Source of the DNA: Bretschneidera sinensis
Taxonomy: Eukaryota > Streptophyta > Magnoliopsida > Brassicales > Akaniaceae
Assembly (NCBI GenBank): GCA_023935145.1
Contig: CM043702.1
Location: 105,484,088 to 105,548,087 of the forward strand
Direction of reading: 5' to 3'
Length of the DNA stretch: 64,000 nt
The translations under genes were made by a program, and so were the position numbers. Below are positions 52,720 through 62,100 of this stretch, in pieces (positions within the stretch are counted from its first letter, which is position 1; each line of letters starts with the position of its first letter). The notes under the pieces are model-generated. The model was not told where the DNA came from. It made no database searches and saw nothing but the letters and a program-made list of their open reading frames with translations.

Positions 52720-53900
52720 TGACACCAGCTGAATTAAGAGAGTTGAAAGTTCAAGAATTTTTAGATAAACAATTTATCGGACCTAATGTAATTGGGGAGT
52801 CCTGTGTTGTTCGTGAAGGAGGAAGATGGAACGATGAGATTGTGTATAGACTACAATTAGTTGAATAAGAACAAATACCTTTTTCCCAGGATAAATAAAT
52901 TGTTTGAGTAGTGCAAGGAGTGAGAGTGTTTTCCAAGATAAACCTAAGATCAGGTTATTACCAACTGAGGATAGAGAAGGGAGACGTGCCTAAGACTGCT
53001 TTTAGGATACGTTTAGTCATATGCTTTTTGTGATGTCATTTGGATTAACTAAGGTTCCAGAAACATTCATGGACTTGATGAATAAAATGTCTAAACTATT
53101 TCTTGATAATCTTGTGGTTGTGTTTAGTAATGACATTCTGATATATTCTAAAAAGGAAGAACAACATGTGAAATATTAGACAGTATGTTAGAGATTCTGA
53201 GGAGAGAGAAATTATATGAAAAGTTTTCTAAGTGTGAGTGTTGGCTGAATAAAATAACTTTCTTGGAACATGTAATATCGGGAAATGTATAACAGTTGAT
53301 CCACAAAAGGTAGAAGCAATCTTAAGTTGGGAGAGACCAACTAATGTGACTGAGATTAGAATCTTCTTGGGATTTATTGGCTATTATAGAAGATTCTTTC
53401 ATAAATTTTTTTATTATTGTAATACTCTTAAATAGACTGAACATGAAAGAGATGAGATTTGTATGGTAAGGAAACTGTGAGAAAAATTTCTAATTACTAA
53501 AGGAAAAATTGACTACAGCTCCAGTATTGGTGTTTCCTTTTGGTGATGAAAGATTTGTGGTGTATAGTGATGCATCACATCAATGATTGGGATATGTGTA
53601 ACATAGGAAAGCCATGGCTCATACTTCTAGGAAATTGAAAATTCATGATAGAAATTACCCTACTTATGACTTAGAGTTGGCTGTCATAGTGTTTACTTTA
53701 AAGATTGGAGACATCATCTGTATGGAGCCACTTGTGAGATATTCATGGGTTATAAGAGTTTGACATACTTACCTACCAGAGAGAGTTGAATTTGAGGCAA
53801 AGAGGGTGGATGGAGTTGATTAATAACTACGATTGTATAATTCACTATCATCTAGAAGAATGCAAAGGTGATAGCTGATGCATTGAGTAGAAAGTCTACA
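52720..53900 (+). pseudogene. Tekay-2 reverse transcriptase and RNase H
   Basis: It starts with a MTPAELRELKVQEFLDKQFI entry motif at about 52721 and passes [17 protein letters not shown] and [17 protein letters not shown] segments. The catalytic box reads VFSNDILIYS, so the first Asp is changed. Connection (FLGFIGYYRRF) and RNase H remnants (VYSDASHQ, HDRNYPTYDLELAVIVF) follow. Stops and small indels occur every 50-150 bases. Confidence 0.75.
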
Positions 53901-53999
53901 AGAAGGTTAACTGCTACTAGGAGTTTTGATGAGAAATTGATGATAGATTTAAAAGAGATAAGAATGAAGTTGAATATCAGTGATAGAGGATCATGTTTA

Positions 54000-54875
54000 A
54001 CGAATATGGTGGTATAGTTGTCCATAGTAAAATGCTTTAGAGATGCAAGGTTGAGATGAAGAGATAGAAAAGATTAAGCATTGAGTGCTTACTAGAAAGC
54101 ATTTTGAACTCAAAAATTTGAAATGAGGGTATTTTGGTATTGGAACATGAAAATTGTGTTCCCAATAATTCGAAGCTGAGAGAGGAGTTAATGAGAAAGA
54201 TACATGATGATGTAGATTCGATGCAACCAAGTAACAATAAGATGTATAGAGGATGGAGACAAAATTTTTGGTGGTCAAGATTGAAGAAGGATGTACCTGA
54301 GATTGTGACGTTGTATGGAGCACCATTAAGTATAATGTTAAAAAAGAGATGCTAGATTTACATCTTGGTTTTGGAGAGGTTTTCAGAAAGCCACGGGTAC
54401 ACGATTACAATTTTATAAAAAATTTCATGCTCAGACAGAAAGGATTTTTAAAGTACTAGAAGATATGTTAAGGGCAAATGTGATGAGTTCTCAGTAAATT
54501 GTGATGCTTACATGCCATCGATTAAAGTTGCTTATAATAATCAGTATCAAACTAGTATTGGTATGGCACCAATTGAAACTGTGTATAGTAGGAGGTGTAG
54601 AAATCCAGTATGTTGGGAAGAAATGGGAAAGAGAAATATATTTGGTCCATCAATTATTGAGTTAATAGCTGAGAGGATCAAATTGGTTAGAGAGAACCGT
54701 AAAGCAATATAGAGTAGACCGAATAGTTATGCGCATAATAGGAGAAGACCTCTCAAGTTTCAAGTAGGTGTTTGGGTGTATTGAAAAATATCTCAATGAA
54801 AAGGTGTGTTAAGGATTAAAAAGAAAGGAAAGTTGAGTCTAAGATATGTGGGACCCTATAAGATTGTTGAGAAAG
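54000..54875 (+). pseudogene. Tekay-2 integrase, first part
   Basis: An N-terminal zinc region with VPNNSKLREELMRKIHDDVD and FWWSRLKKDVPEIV lies at 54134-54355. Core pieces follow near 54370-54500. An open end piece at 54512-54712 reads YNNQYQTSIGMAPIETVYSR and RCRNPVCWEEMGKRNIFGPS. The gene is cut at 54880 by Athila-E and continues at 60412. Confidence 0.75.
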
Positions 54876-54880
54876 TTAGG
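54876..54880. repeat. Target site duplication of Athila-E (left)
   Basis: TTAGG; the right copy at 60412-60416 is TTGGG, one difference. Confidence 0.7.
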
Positions 54881-55058
54881 TGATGAGTCTTAAATATTGT
54901 ATATTTAAGCCCTTAAATTATATGTGTTAAGCTCTTAGTTTGTATTATTTCACTTTATTTTATGTATTTTCTGTGTTTTGTGTATTTTATAGGTTTGTGG
55001 AGAAAATGAAGCATTTCTGGAGATATCAAGCTTCAAGAGCAAAGGCTGAGAATGCATA

Positions 55059-55245
55059 GTGCGATCGATCGAGCGCACCTGCGCTTGAGTGCACCTGCCT
55101 ACGAACGAGCGCAACATCCCACATCCAAATATTTGCAGTTCAATTCATCTGCGATCGATCGCAACAGACATGCGATCGAGCGCACCTGACATGCGATCGA
55201 GCGCACCTGACATGCGATCGAGTGCATATGCTATCGATCGCACTC
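55059..55245. repeat. GCGATCGAGCGCAC palindrome array, Athila-E 5' LTR
   Basis: It includes GCGATCGATCGC (perfect palindrome), two full 21-bp units ATGCGATCGAGCGCACCTGAC and a variant. It ends about 50 bp upstream of the TATA box. Confidence 0.85.
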
Positions 55246-55295
55246 GGTCAGTATCCCACATCGACTCTGCAACCCATTGTGCTCCGGGACTCCCC

Positions 55296-55305
55296 CTATA
55301 TAAAC
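55296..55305 (+). promoter_or_regulatory. TATA box of Athila-E 5' LTR
   Basis: CTATATAAAC preceded by a CCCC run, a typical plant TATA context; conserved at 59577-59586 in the other LTR. Confidence 0.7.
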
Positions 55306-56139
55306 ACCATCTGACTTCATCATTCAGTGTGCAATTCCTGGTGCCATTTGGTGTAATCCGGTGGACGTCTGCTAGCATTCTGGTGGATCCCGAAGGCTTT
55401 GCTACCACGAGGGGAAGCGCCGCCCAACAGCAAGTTGAATTTCTCCCTTGTATAGTAAATATTTCTTTTCATTTTGTTTTGTTTAGTTTAAATGTTTAGC
55501 ACTTTTATTATGAACTGTAGTTTCATAACTATGAGTGGCTAGAATCTTTAACTAAGGTTGAAGATGAAGCCTCGCCGTTGTTTGGCATATTAGTTTCAGT
55601 TTTGTTTATACAATTCTGATATTTTTTTAGTATAAATGTTCTGTCAATTATTTGAGTAAAATCTTATGATTGATTGCGTTTAAATTGTTCTATTGGATAT
55701 TCCTTGTGTTTCATCTGATGGATACATCAAATTGTTTTTAATTAAATTGGATTTCCTTTGTGATTTGTTAAAAGCAGATACATTGGATGTTTTTGGTTTA
55801 ATTGGGATATTTGTTGTTTTTTGTCTTAAGTTGGATTCATTGAATGTTTTGATAGGCTATTTCTACATGAAGATATATGCTTAACTTTGGTGGGGTGGAT
55901 TCAGAAACCTTAGTGTCTTTTTATCATTTGTTTTAAACCAATTTAATTTAAGTTTATATTTCTTTTGCAAAAAAAAAAAATACAATTCACAATTCGGAAC
56001 TAGGTTAAAATGAGATTAGTTTAGATAAAATTATATTTTCACAACGCAATTCCATGTGGATTCGACCTCGCACTTGCACAACCCTATATTGCAAATGATT
56101 CGTGCGCTTGCGAGTAATTTAAAACTCACAACAAGTTTT

Positions 56140-56157
56140 TGGCACCGTTGCCGGGGA
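56140..56157 (+). other. Athila-E primer binding site (tRNA-Asp-like)
   Basis: TGGCACCGTTGCCGGGGA starts six bases after the LTR and matches the tRNA-Asp complement with one difference. Confidence 0.85.
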
Positions 56158-56335
56158 ATTGTTTTGTTTGTGAAATTTTTGTCTGAATTGATTTTATTTT
56201 TCTACTAGTTTAGTTAGCATTTTTGTTTTATTTTTATAATTTTAATTTTAATTTTGATTTTGATTTTAATTTTGATTTTGATTTTGATTTATTTTATTTT
56301 ATTTACAATTACAAAAAAAAAGAACAAAAATGTAG

Positions 56336-57241
56336 ATGAATCCAGCACCGGTTTCACAATCTTTAGAGGACGCCCTCAAGGATTTCATGAAGATGACCGA
56401 TCAGTCCATCAGTGCAGCCAATACATTCAATGTTGATAGTTGTTCCATCTGTGCTAGTCCTATACATTTAGCACAGAATTGTTCATCAATGTCGGCTTTT
56501 GTCGAGTATCCCATGGAACAAACGAATGCTTTCAATGACTGTTGTTGGCAATCAAATGGATCTTACTCCGAAACATACAATCCAAGGTGGTGGAACCACT
56601 CTAATTTTTCATGGGAGCAGAGCCAACTGATGAATCAGGGAGGAGCCCCTTATCATGCTCACAATCAATACCCTCCCGAATTTCCTCCACCAATTCCAAG
56701 TTATGGTCACTCAGCCTATCCAACACCATCACCCGCTTACCAAGCTCCCATTCAAGTGCTAGTGTCGGTCTCACAGTCATTGGAGGACGCTCTCAATGAT
56801 TTCATGAAAACGACTAGCCAATCTATGAGTGAAGTGAGGAGTGCACCAATAGTAAACACCCAAGTGATTGCCAAGCTAGAGAGTCAAATGGGTCAAATCA
56901 CAAGTCACTTGGGTGAAGGAGAGAACGGAAAGTTCCCCAGTCAACCTGATCCTAACCCGAAGGAACAGTTTGCGGAGGCAAATTTATCAACTCCTATACA
57001 AGGGCAAGAAAGTGGCAACAAAGAAAAGAGAGATGCTGAGCCATCTACAATCACATCTATTATTAAGGATCTCCCTAGGTCGTTTTTACCTAAAGCGCCT
57101 TACCCTGAGAGATTACAAGCGCCCAAGAAAGAAGGGGAGTCTGAGGACATTTTGGAGGCATGCTTTGCTCAGTTTGGAGAGGATTTGAATTTAGATAAGC
57201 TACGTGGGCAAGTAACTGTTACTTTGGAGTCTGCTCCTTAA
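56336..57241 (+). CDS. Athila-E truncated Gag (zinc knuckle and linker, no capsid domain)
   Basis: An uninterrupted 301-codon frame begins at Met 56336, about 200 nt after the PBS. Residues 4-25 (VSQSLEDALKDFMKMTDQSI) resemble residues about 145-165 (VSQSLEDALNDFMKTTSQSM), an internal duplication. An intact zinc knuckle CSICASPIHLAQNC lies near residue 36. A Pro/Tyr-rich linker, the QVIAKLESQMGQITSHLGEG segment and PRSFLPKAPYPERL follow. The retrotransposon gag domain that should precede the knuckle is missing. Such a protein might bind RNA but should not form a capsid alone. Confidence 0.8.
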   Translation: MNPAPVSQSLEDALKDFMKMTDQSISAANTFNVDSCSICASPIHLAQNCSSMSAFVEYPMEQTNAFNDCCWQSNGSYSETYNPRWWNHSNFSWEQSQLMNQGGAPYHAHNQYPPEFPPPIPSYGHSAYPTPSPAYQAPIQVLVSVSQSLEDALNDFMKTTSQSMSEVRSAPIVNTQVIAKLESQMGQITSHLGEGENGKFPSQPDPNPKEQFAEANLSTPIQGQESGNKEKRDAEPSTITSIIKDLPRSFLPKAPYPERLQAPKKEGESEDILEACFAQFGEDLNLDKLRGQVTVTLESAP

Positions 57242-57778
57242 AAGATCAGTGAGACAGAGGAAACCACAACACCTGAACCCCCCAAGAAAGAACTTAAGCC
57301 TTTATCGGACAATCTTAAGTATAAGTTCCTAGGTCCAGCAGATTATTTGCCTGTGACTACAGCTTCAGATTTGATTGATGCTCAAGAGGATAAATTATTG
57401 GATGTTTTAAGAAAGCACAATGAAGCTATCGGCTGGACTATTGAGGATATAAAGGGGATAAGCCCTTCGGTGGTGATGCACAAGTTACATTTTGAGAAGA
57501 ATACCAAGCCATCGAAGGAGCCACAAAGAGGGCTCAACCCAGCTATACAAGAGGTTCTGATCCTTTATCCAATCTTTGATTGCGAATGGGTGAGCCCGAT
57601 TCATGTCGTGCCAAAACAGGCTAGATTGACGGTAGTAATAAATAAAGACGATGAGTTGGTTCCAACTCGAGTGCAGTCAAGATGGAGAATGTGTCTAGAC
57701 TACCGTAAGTTGAATGCTACCACACTGAAGGATCATTTTGATCAGATGGTGGAGCGTTTAGTTGGGTACGATCACTAA
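57242..57778 (+). pseudogene. Athila-E RT N-terminal fragment
   Basis: After the Gag stop a connector leads to an open piece (57347-57778): LLDVLRKHNEAIGWTIEDIK, VVMHKLHFEKNTKP, EWVSPIHVVPKQARLTVV and RWRMCLDYRKLNATTLKDHF. Here the usual PLPFIDQ is shortened to DQMVERLVGYDH, and a stop follows. The rest of pol is deleted and the sequence passes straight into the 3' UTR. No protease is seen. The stretch keeps RT fingers only and has no catalytic residues. Confidence 0.8.
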
Positions 57779-58018
57779 TGTTGAGTCTAGCTGAAGACAT
57801 TAAACTTAGCGCTCATATGAGGCACCCCACAACTTATCCTTTCTGTTTATTTATTATTTTACACATTTATGATTAATGTTTGTTTCTAGTATTTTTTGTT
57901 TTCCAGTTTTTATTTTTCACGGACAAAGTGTACTTCAGTTCAAGTTTGGGGGGATACTACGAGCCATACTAGTCCAGATAGTTCTCCATATCTCAGGTAA
58001 GCTCTTTCCATATTATTC

Positions 58019-58056
58019 ACACATTGGGGTCAATATATAATTTAAGTTTGGGGGTA
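58019..58056 (+). other. Hairpin (decayed) plus PPT-like G-run, Athila-E
   Basis: ACACATTG-GGGT-CAATATAT: the right arm has two G-to-A changes relative to Athila-C, weakening the stem. TTTAAGTTTGGGGG follows. Confidence 0.5.
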
Positions 58057-58431
58057 TGAGAGACACGTTACACACACTTTGTCCTAATTTATTGTTGTTT
58101 TTTTTTTCTTCGTGAAGATAAATGCATGTTCATGTTCTTCTGAAAATTTTGGTTGATCTGAAAAATTGTGATGTGATTTCATTAGTGAGTTTAAAACTTT
58201 GAACACATGATCTGATGATAGAGTTTAAACTTTAGTTACTTACTTTAGGCCTTTGAGAATTCATATGTTTGAGCCAATCTAACACGTGCACATTAGCACA
58301 TATTTGTGTGAGTGTGAGGGTGACATGTGATGTTAATGTGTATGTTTCTTATCTTAACTGAAGCGGGATGACTTGTGGGATTAACACTTGGGCATAGGAA
58401 AAACAAAAAACAAAAAAAAAATGATCATCAT

Positions 58432-58600
58432 TAATAAACTTTCCATTGAGTAACTGGACCTCTTGCCTCAGTAAGCAGTGAGTGTTCACGTCAAAAGGTG
58501 AGAATTTTATTCATAATGATCATTGCGAAACTTTTTGCTGAGTAACTGGACCTCTTGCCTCAATAAGCAGGGAGTGTTCACGTCAAAAGGTGGAAATTTT
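58432..58600 (+). repeat. Tandem duplication of about 85 bp in Athila-E 3' UTR
   Basis: Two copies of GAGTAACTGGACCTCTTGCC...GTTCACGTCAAAAGGTG, separated by ATAATGATCATTG. Same module as 26200-26350. Confidence 0.8.
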
Positions 58601-59136
58601 GCTTGGTAGCATTAAGGCCAGTTTAGTTTTGTAGCCTTTTTGACTTAAGTTAGTAAGTCCTTAGGGGTGTCATTACACCTAATGCCCTAAAACCATCTGG
58701 TTTGGGAGTCATTGACTCAACACTCATTACATGGGTCAATTAGAAAGCTTAAGGGAACTAAACATAGTATAGCCTTATTTAAAAAAATAAAATAAAACTA
58801 TGCCATCGTTGTTCATTCTAATGAGAAATTCTGTGAATCTTGAGATGTGGAAACATTGTACATTGAACTTATTTTGAAACGTCATCAGTATATGCTAATT
58901 CACTTTACATTGATTCGAGCTTGTCATGTCTTAGCATGCCTCTTGTAAGTAATTAGGTTTTAAATTTTTATTCATTGTGAAAATGGGTTAGATTTTTTAA
59001 GCTTGCTCATGAACGAATCTCATGATCTTGAGTGCTCTTTAAATTTTTGGATACCATGAGTATTGAACTTATCTTTATGATTCTTTGTTTTTCATTTAGT
59101 TTTTTATTTTGTTTTGCTAAGGGACTAGCAAAATAT

Positions 59137-59151
59137 AAGTTTGGGGGTATT
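59137..59151 (+). other. Athila-E polypurine tract
   Basis: AAGTTTGGGGGTATT directly before the 3' LTR. Confidence 0.65.
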
Positions 59152-60411
59152 TTATGAGTCTTAAATATTGCATATTTAAGCCCTTAAATTATATGTGTTA
59201 AGCTCTTAGTTTGTATTATTTCACTTTATTTTATGTCTTTTCTGTGTTTTGTGTATTTTTAAAGGTTTGTGGAGAAAATGAAGCATTTATGGAGATATCA
59301 AGCTTCAAGAGCAAAGGCTGAGGATGCATAGTGCGATCGATCGCACGAGATATGCGATCGAGCGCACCTGCCTACGAACGAGGGCAACATCCCACATTGA
59401 AATATTTGCAATTCAGTGCATCTGCGATCGATCGTAACAGACATGCGATCGAGCGCACATGCGATCGAGCGCACATGCGATCGAGCGCACCTGACATGCG
59501 ATCGAGCGCATATGAGATCGATCGCACTCGGTCAGTATCCCACATCGACTTTGCAACCCATGCTCCGGGACTCCCCCTATATAAACACCATCTGACTTCA
59601 TCATTCAGTGTGCAATTCCTGGTGCCATTTGGTGTAATCCGGTGGACGTGTGCTAGCATTCTGGTGGATCCCGAAGGCTTTGCTACCACGAGGGGAAGCG
59701 CCGCCCAACAGCAAGTCGAATTTCTCCCTTGTATAGTAAATATTTCTTTTCATTTTGTTTTGTTTAGTTTAAATGTTTAGCACTTTTATTATGAACTGTA
59801 GTTTCATAACTATGAGTGGCTAGAATCTTTAACTAAGGTTGAAGATGAAGCCTCGCCGTTGTTTGACATATTAGTTTCAGTTTTGTTTATACAATTCTGA
59901 TGTTTTTTTAGTATAAATGTTCTGTCAATTATTTGAGTAGAATCTTATGATTGATTGCGTTTAAATTGTTCTGTTGGATATTCCTTGTGTTTCATCTGAT
60001 GGGTACATCAAATTGTTTTTTATTAAATTGGATTTCCTTTGTGATTTGTTAAAAGCGGATACATTGGATGCTTTTTGTTTAATTGAGATATTTTTTGTTT
60101 TTTGTCTTAAGTTGGATTCATGGAATGTTTTTATAGGCTATTTTTACATGAAGATATATGCTTAACTTTGGTGAGGTGGATTCAGAAACCTTAGTGTCTT
60201 TTTATCATTTGTTTTAAACCAATTTAATTTAAGTTTATATTTCTTTTGCAAAAAAAATTACAATTCACAATTCAGAACTAGGTTAAAATAAGATTAGTTT
60301 AGATAAAATTATATTTTCACAACGCAATTCCCTGTGAATTCGACCTCGCACTTGCACAACACTATATTGCAAACGATTTGTGCGCTTGCGAGTAATTTAA
60401 AATTCACAGCA
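59152..60411 (+). repeat. Athila-E 3' LTR (1260 bp)
   Basis: Starts TTATGAGTC (TGATGAGTC with one change) and ends TTCACAGCA. TATA box at 59577-59586. The palindrome array at 59331-59530 is arranged differently from the 5' LTR. Confidence 0.9.
59331..59530. repeat. GCGATCGAGCGCAC palindrome array, Athila-E 3' LTR
   Basis: It contains two contracted 16-bp units ATGCGATCGAGCGCAC, one 21-bp unit and GCGATCGATCG palindromes. Confidence 0.85.
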
Positions 60412-60766
60412 TTGGGCTACTTGTGAATAGCCTGGATTTGCCTCTAGATTTGAAGCAGTGGCATAATGTATTTCATGTTTCACTTTTAAGAAAGTGTTTA
60501 CATGATGAATATTATAATATTTCAAGCTAAACTATAGAAATTCATAAAGATTAGGCTTATATACAAGTACCAGTGAGAATTTTAGACAAAAAGAACAAGT
60601 CTTATATAATAAAATAATTGCATTAGTTCAAGTTCTATGGTGGAATAAGGATGTTGAAGAAATTACATGAAAGCGTGAGATAATTATGGAGAAGTATTAT
60701 TCACTTTTGTTTCTGCAGTAAAATAAGGAAATTTCGGGGATGAAATTTTTGTAAGATGGGTAGATT
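60412..60766 (+). pseudogene. Tekay-2 integrase C-terminus and chromodomain-like tail
   Basis: It continues the integrase cut at 54880: GLLVNSLDLPLDLKQWHNVF, HVSLLRKCLHDEYY, then PVRILDKKNKSYI and remnants of the chromodomain-like tail. The purine-rich GGGGATGAAATTTTTG stretch follows, just before the 3' LTR. Stops are present. The parallel segment in Tekay-1 is 3319-3682. Confidence 0.75.
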
Positions 60767-61088
60767 TGTAATATCCGTAATCGTAAAGTACGGGTGAAGA
60801 AGTAATTTAATAAATATAACATAGAATTAAAATAAAATATATGCAAAAGGTTTATTATTATTTGAATAAAAGAATTCTTAAAAAAAATGGACGCGTGGAG
60901 TCATAGTTACAAAGACAAAGAAAAAAGAAAAAAAAATCGTCAATAGTAGGAAGGAAAAGAAAAAAAAAATCTGGGATGTGAATGTCCTAAAATGAAGAAG
61001 AAAAAAATAAAATGTATATGTCGTGCTGGAATTTTCAAAATGTTATGACACCGTCTCAGGGGTGGCCAACCCGGGATGGGTTGTTACA
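60767..61088 (+). repeat. Tekay-2 3' LTR with large internal deletion (322 bp)
   Basis: The first about 245 bp match the LTR start and the last about 75 bp the LTR end (ATATGTCGTGCTGG...GTTGTTACA). About 1.9 kb between them is missing. Confidence 0.85.
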
Positions 61089-61384
61089 TAGGTCCCCCTT
61101 CTGATCTTAACAGAACATAATGCTCAGAATTCTCATAAGAAATATACAGGCTATTCTCTTGAGTTATAAAACTTCTCTCATCAAGGATAGTGAGCAAAGA
61201 GAATCAAGAAGGGGAAGTAGCTAAGCCAATACAGCGGGATTCGTAGTTGTAATTCCACTGCGAGTTATACAATGGATCATAAACAAGATACACAATTTTT
61301 ATCGATCTGTCTTTTGGGTGTTTTAAATTTATCTATGGTGATCCGTTGAAATTGTATAATTTCTTATTGAAATTTTCCATCATG

Positions 61385-61397
61385 TGGTATCAGAGCC
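61385..61397 (+). other. Primer binding site of Copia-H
   Basis: TGGTATCAGAGCC, a full match to the initiator-Met PBS, two bases after an LTR-like CA end. Confidence 0.8.
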
Positions 61398-61669
61398 ACC
61401 GTAAATTGAATTTAGTATTCTAATTCAATTTTAAATTCCTGTATGAATTAGATTTTTGATAGATTTATTGTTATGGTTCATAAGGATATCAATTAAATTC
61501 ATCCATTGAGTTTTTTACGCTAAATTGAGGAAAATTGAATGAATCAATAATGTTTGCAAGGATTGAAATACAAAGAATAAACTAAAACTCTTAGATGTTG
61601 TGTATATTTAAAGAAAATTGAATTTGGGATGAAAAACAAAAGAAACCGTGTGGAAAATCTGTAGTTAAG

Positions 61670-62080
61670 CCGAAGGAGTCAACTCTCGAGCTGATGAAGT
61701 CGACTCAATGGGACAAAAACTTCATATTGCTTAAGGAGTCGACTCTCTGGCTGAGGGAATCGACTCCCTCGGACAAAAACTTCAGATTGTTGATGGAGTC
61801 GACTCTCGGGCTAAGTTATTTTGGTCTCGAGTTCGAGTCATTCAGAATTCGGGTCGTTCAGGTCACTAGTCATTCTAGTCACAAGTCATTTGGGTTTCGG
61901 GTTGCTCGTGTCTCGAGCCAATCGGGTTTCGGTTTGTTGGGTCTTGGATCATGAGTCGTTTCAATTTGTTGGGTATCGGGTCTTAAGTCACGGGTCATTT
62001 CAGTTTTGGGTTGTTTGGGTCTCAAATCATAATATTTTGTTGTATTTTCGGGTTCGAGTGAGTCAAGTTTTAGGTTGATC
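61670..62080. repeat. GTCGAC repeats and degenerate GGGTC repeats in Copia-H leader
   Basis: 61676-61812 has three units of about 57-60 bp around AGTCGACTC, with GGACAAAAACTTCA between them. 61815-62080 has degenerate units around CGGGTC, AGTCATT and TTGGGT. An open + frame runs through it but looks like a by-product of the repeats. Confidence 0.65.
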
Positions 62081-62100
62081 GGGACGAGTTAGATTTTGGC

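Larger units (their letters stand above)
54881..56133 (+). repeat. Athila-E 5' LTR (1253 bp)
   Basis: TGATGAGTCTTAAATATT at the start; ends CTCACAACA before the PBS. It aligns with 59152-60411. Confidence 0.9.
57779..59130 (+). other. Athila-E 3' untranslated region
   Basis: No gene seen. Homologous in blocks to the Athila-C 3' UTR: opening block with GGCACCCCACAACTTATCC, two PPT-like G-runs (57941-57953, 58041-58056), a decayed hairpin (58019-58038) and a tandem module (58432-58600). Confidence 0.7.
54881..60411 (+). mobile_element. Athila-E: non-autonomous Athila-like element with two LTRs
   Basis: The 5.5 kb element has LTRs of 1253 bp (54881-56133) and 1260 bp (59152-60411), a tRNA-Asp-like PBS, a gag lacking the capsid part, a short RT start, a long 3' UTR and a PPT. 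It sits within Tekay-2 integrase. Protease, most of RT, RNase H, integrase and accessory ORF are absent. LTRs are very similar outside the palindrome array, so it moved with help from another element. Confidence 0.9.
49236..61088 (+). mobile_element. Tekay-2: decayed Tekay/Del-like element hosting Athila-E
   Basis: It comprises a 5'-truncated LTR (49236-50841), initiator-Met PBS, gag, protease, RT, RNase H and integrase up to 54880. Athila-E interrupts it (54881-60411). The integrase end and chromodomain tail follow (60412-60766), then a 3' LTR reduced to 322 bp by an internal deletion. It is clearly a sister of Tekay-1, with independent stops and frameshifts. Confidence 0.85.
61089..62100 (+). 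mobile_element. Copia-H: LTR end, primer binding site and leader of a copia-type element
   Basis: 61089-61382 resembles the end of an LTR. It is followed by the initiator-Met PBS TGGTATCAGAGCC (61385-61397), as in plant copia elements. No gag was found downstream; instead a repeat-rich leader (61670-62080) continues. The LTR start is cut by Tekay-2. Confidence 0.6.

Noticed and set aside
55089..55499. Arg/Ser/Ala-rich frames with repeats such as DMRSSAP in both Athila-E LTRs
   Set aside because: They are translations of the U3 palindrome array and extend across the TATA box; positional conservation is explained by the two LTRs being copies.
61694..62078. Two + strand frames in the Copia-H leader rich in Ser, Phe, Arg and Val
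   Set aside because: They follow the tandem repeat pattern and change frame freely; no domain.
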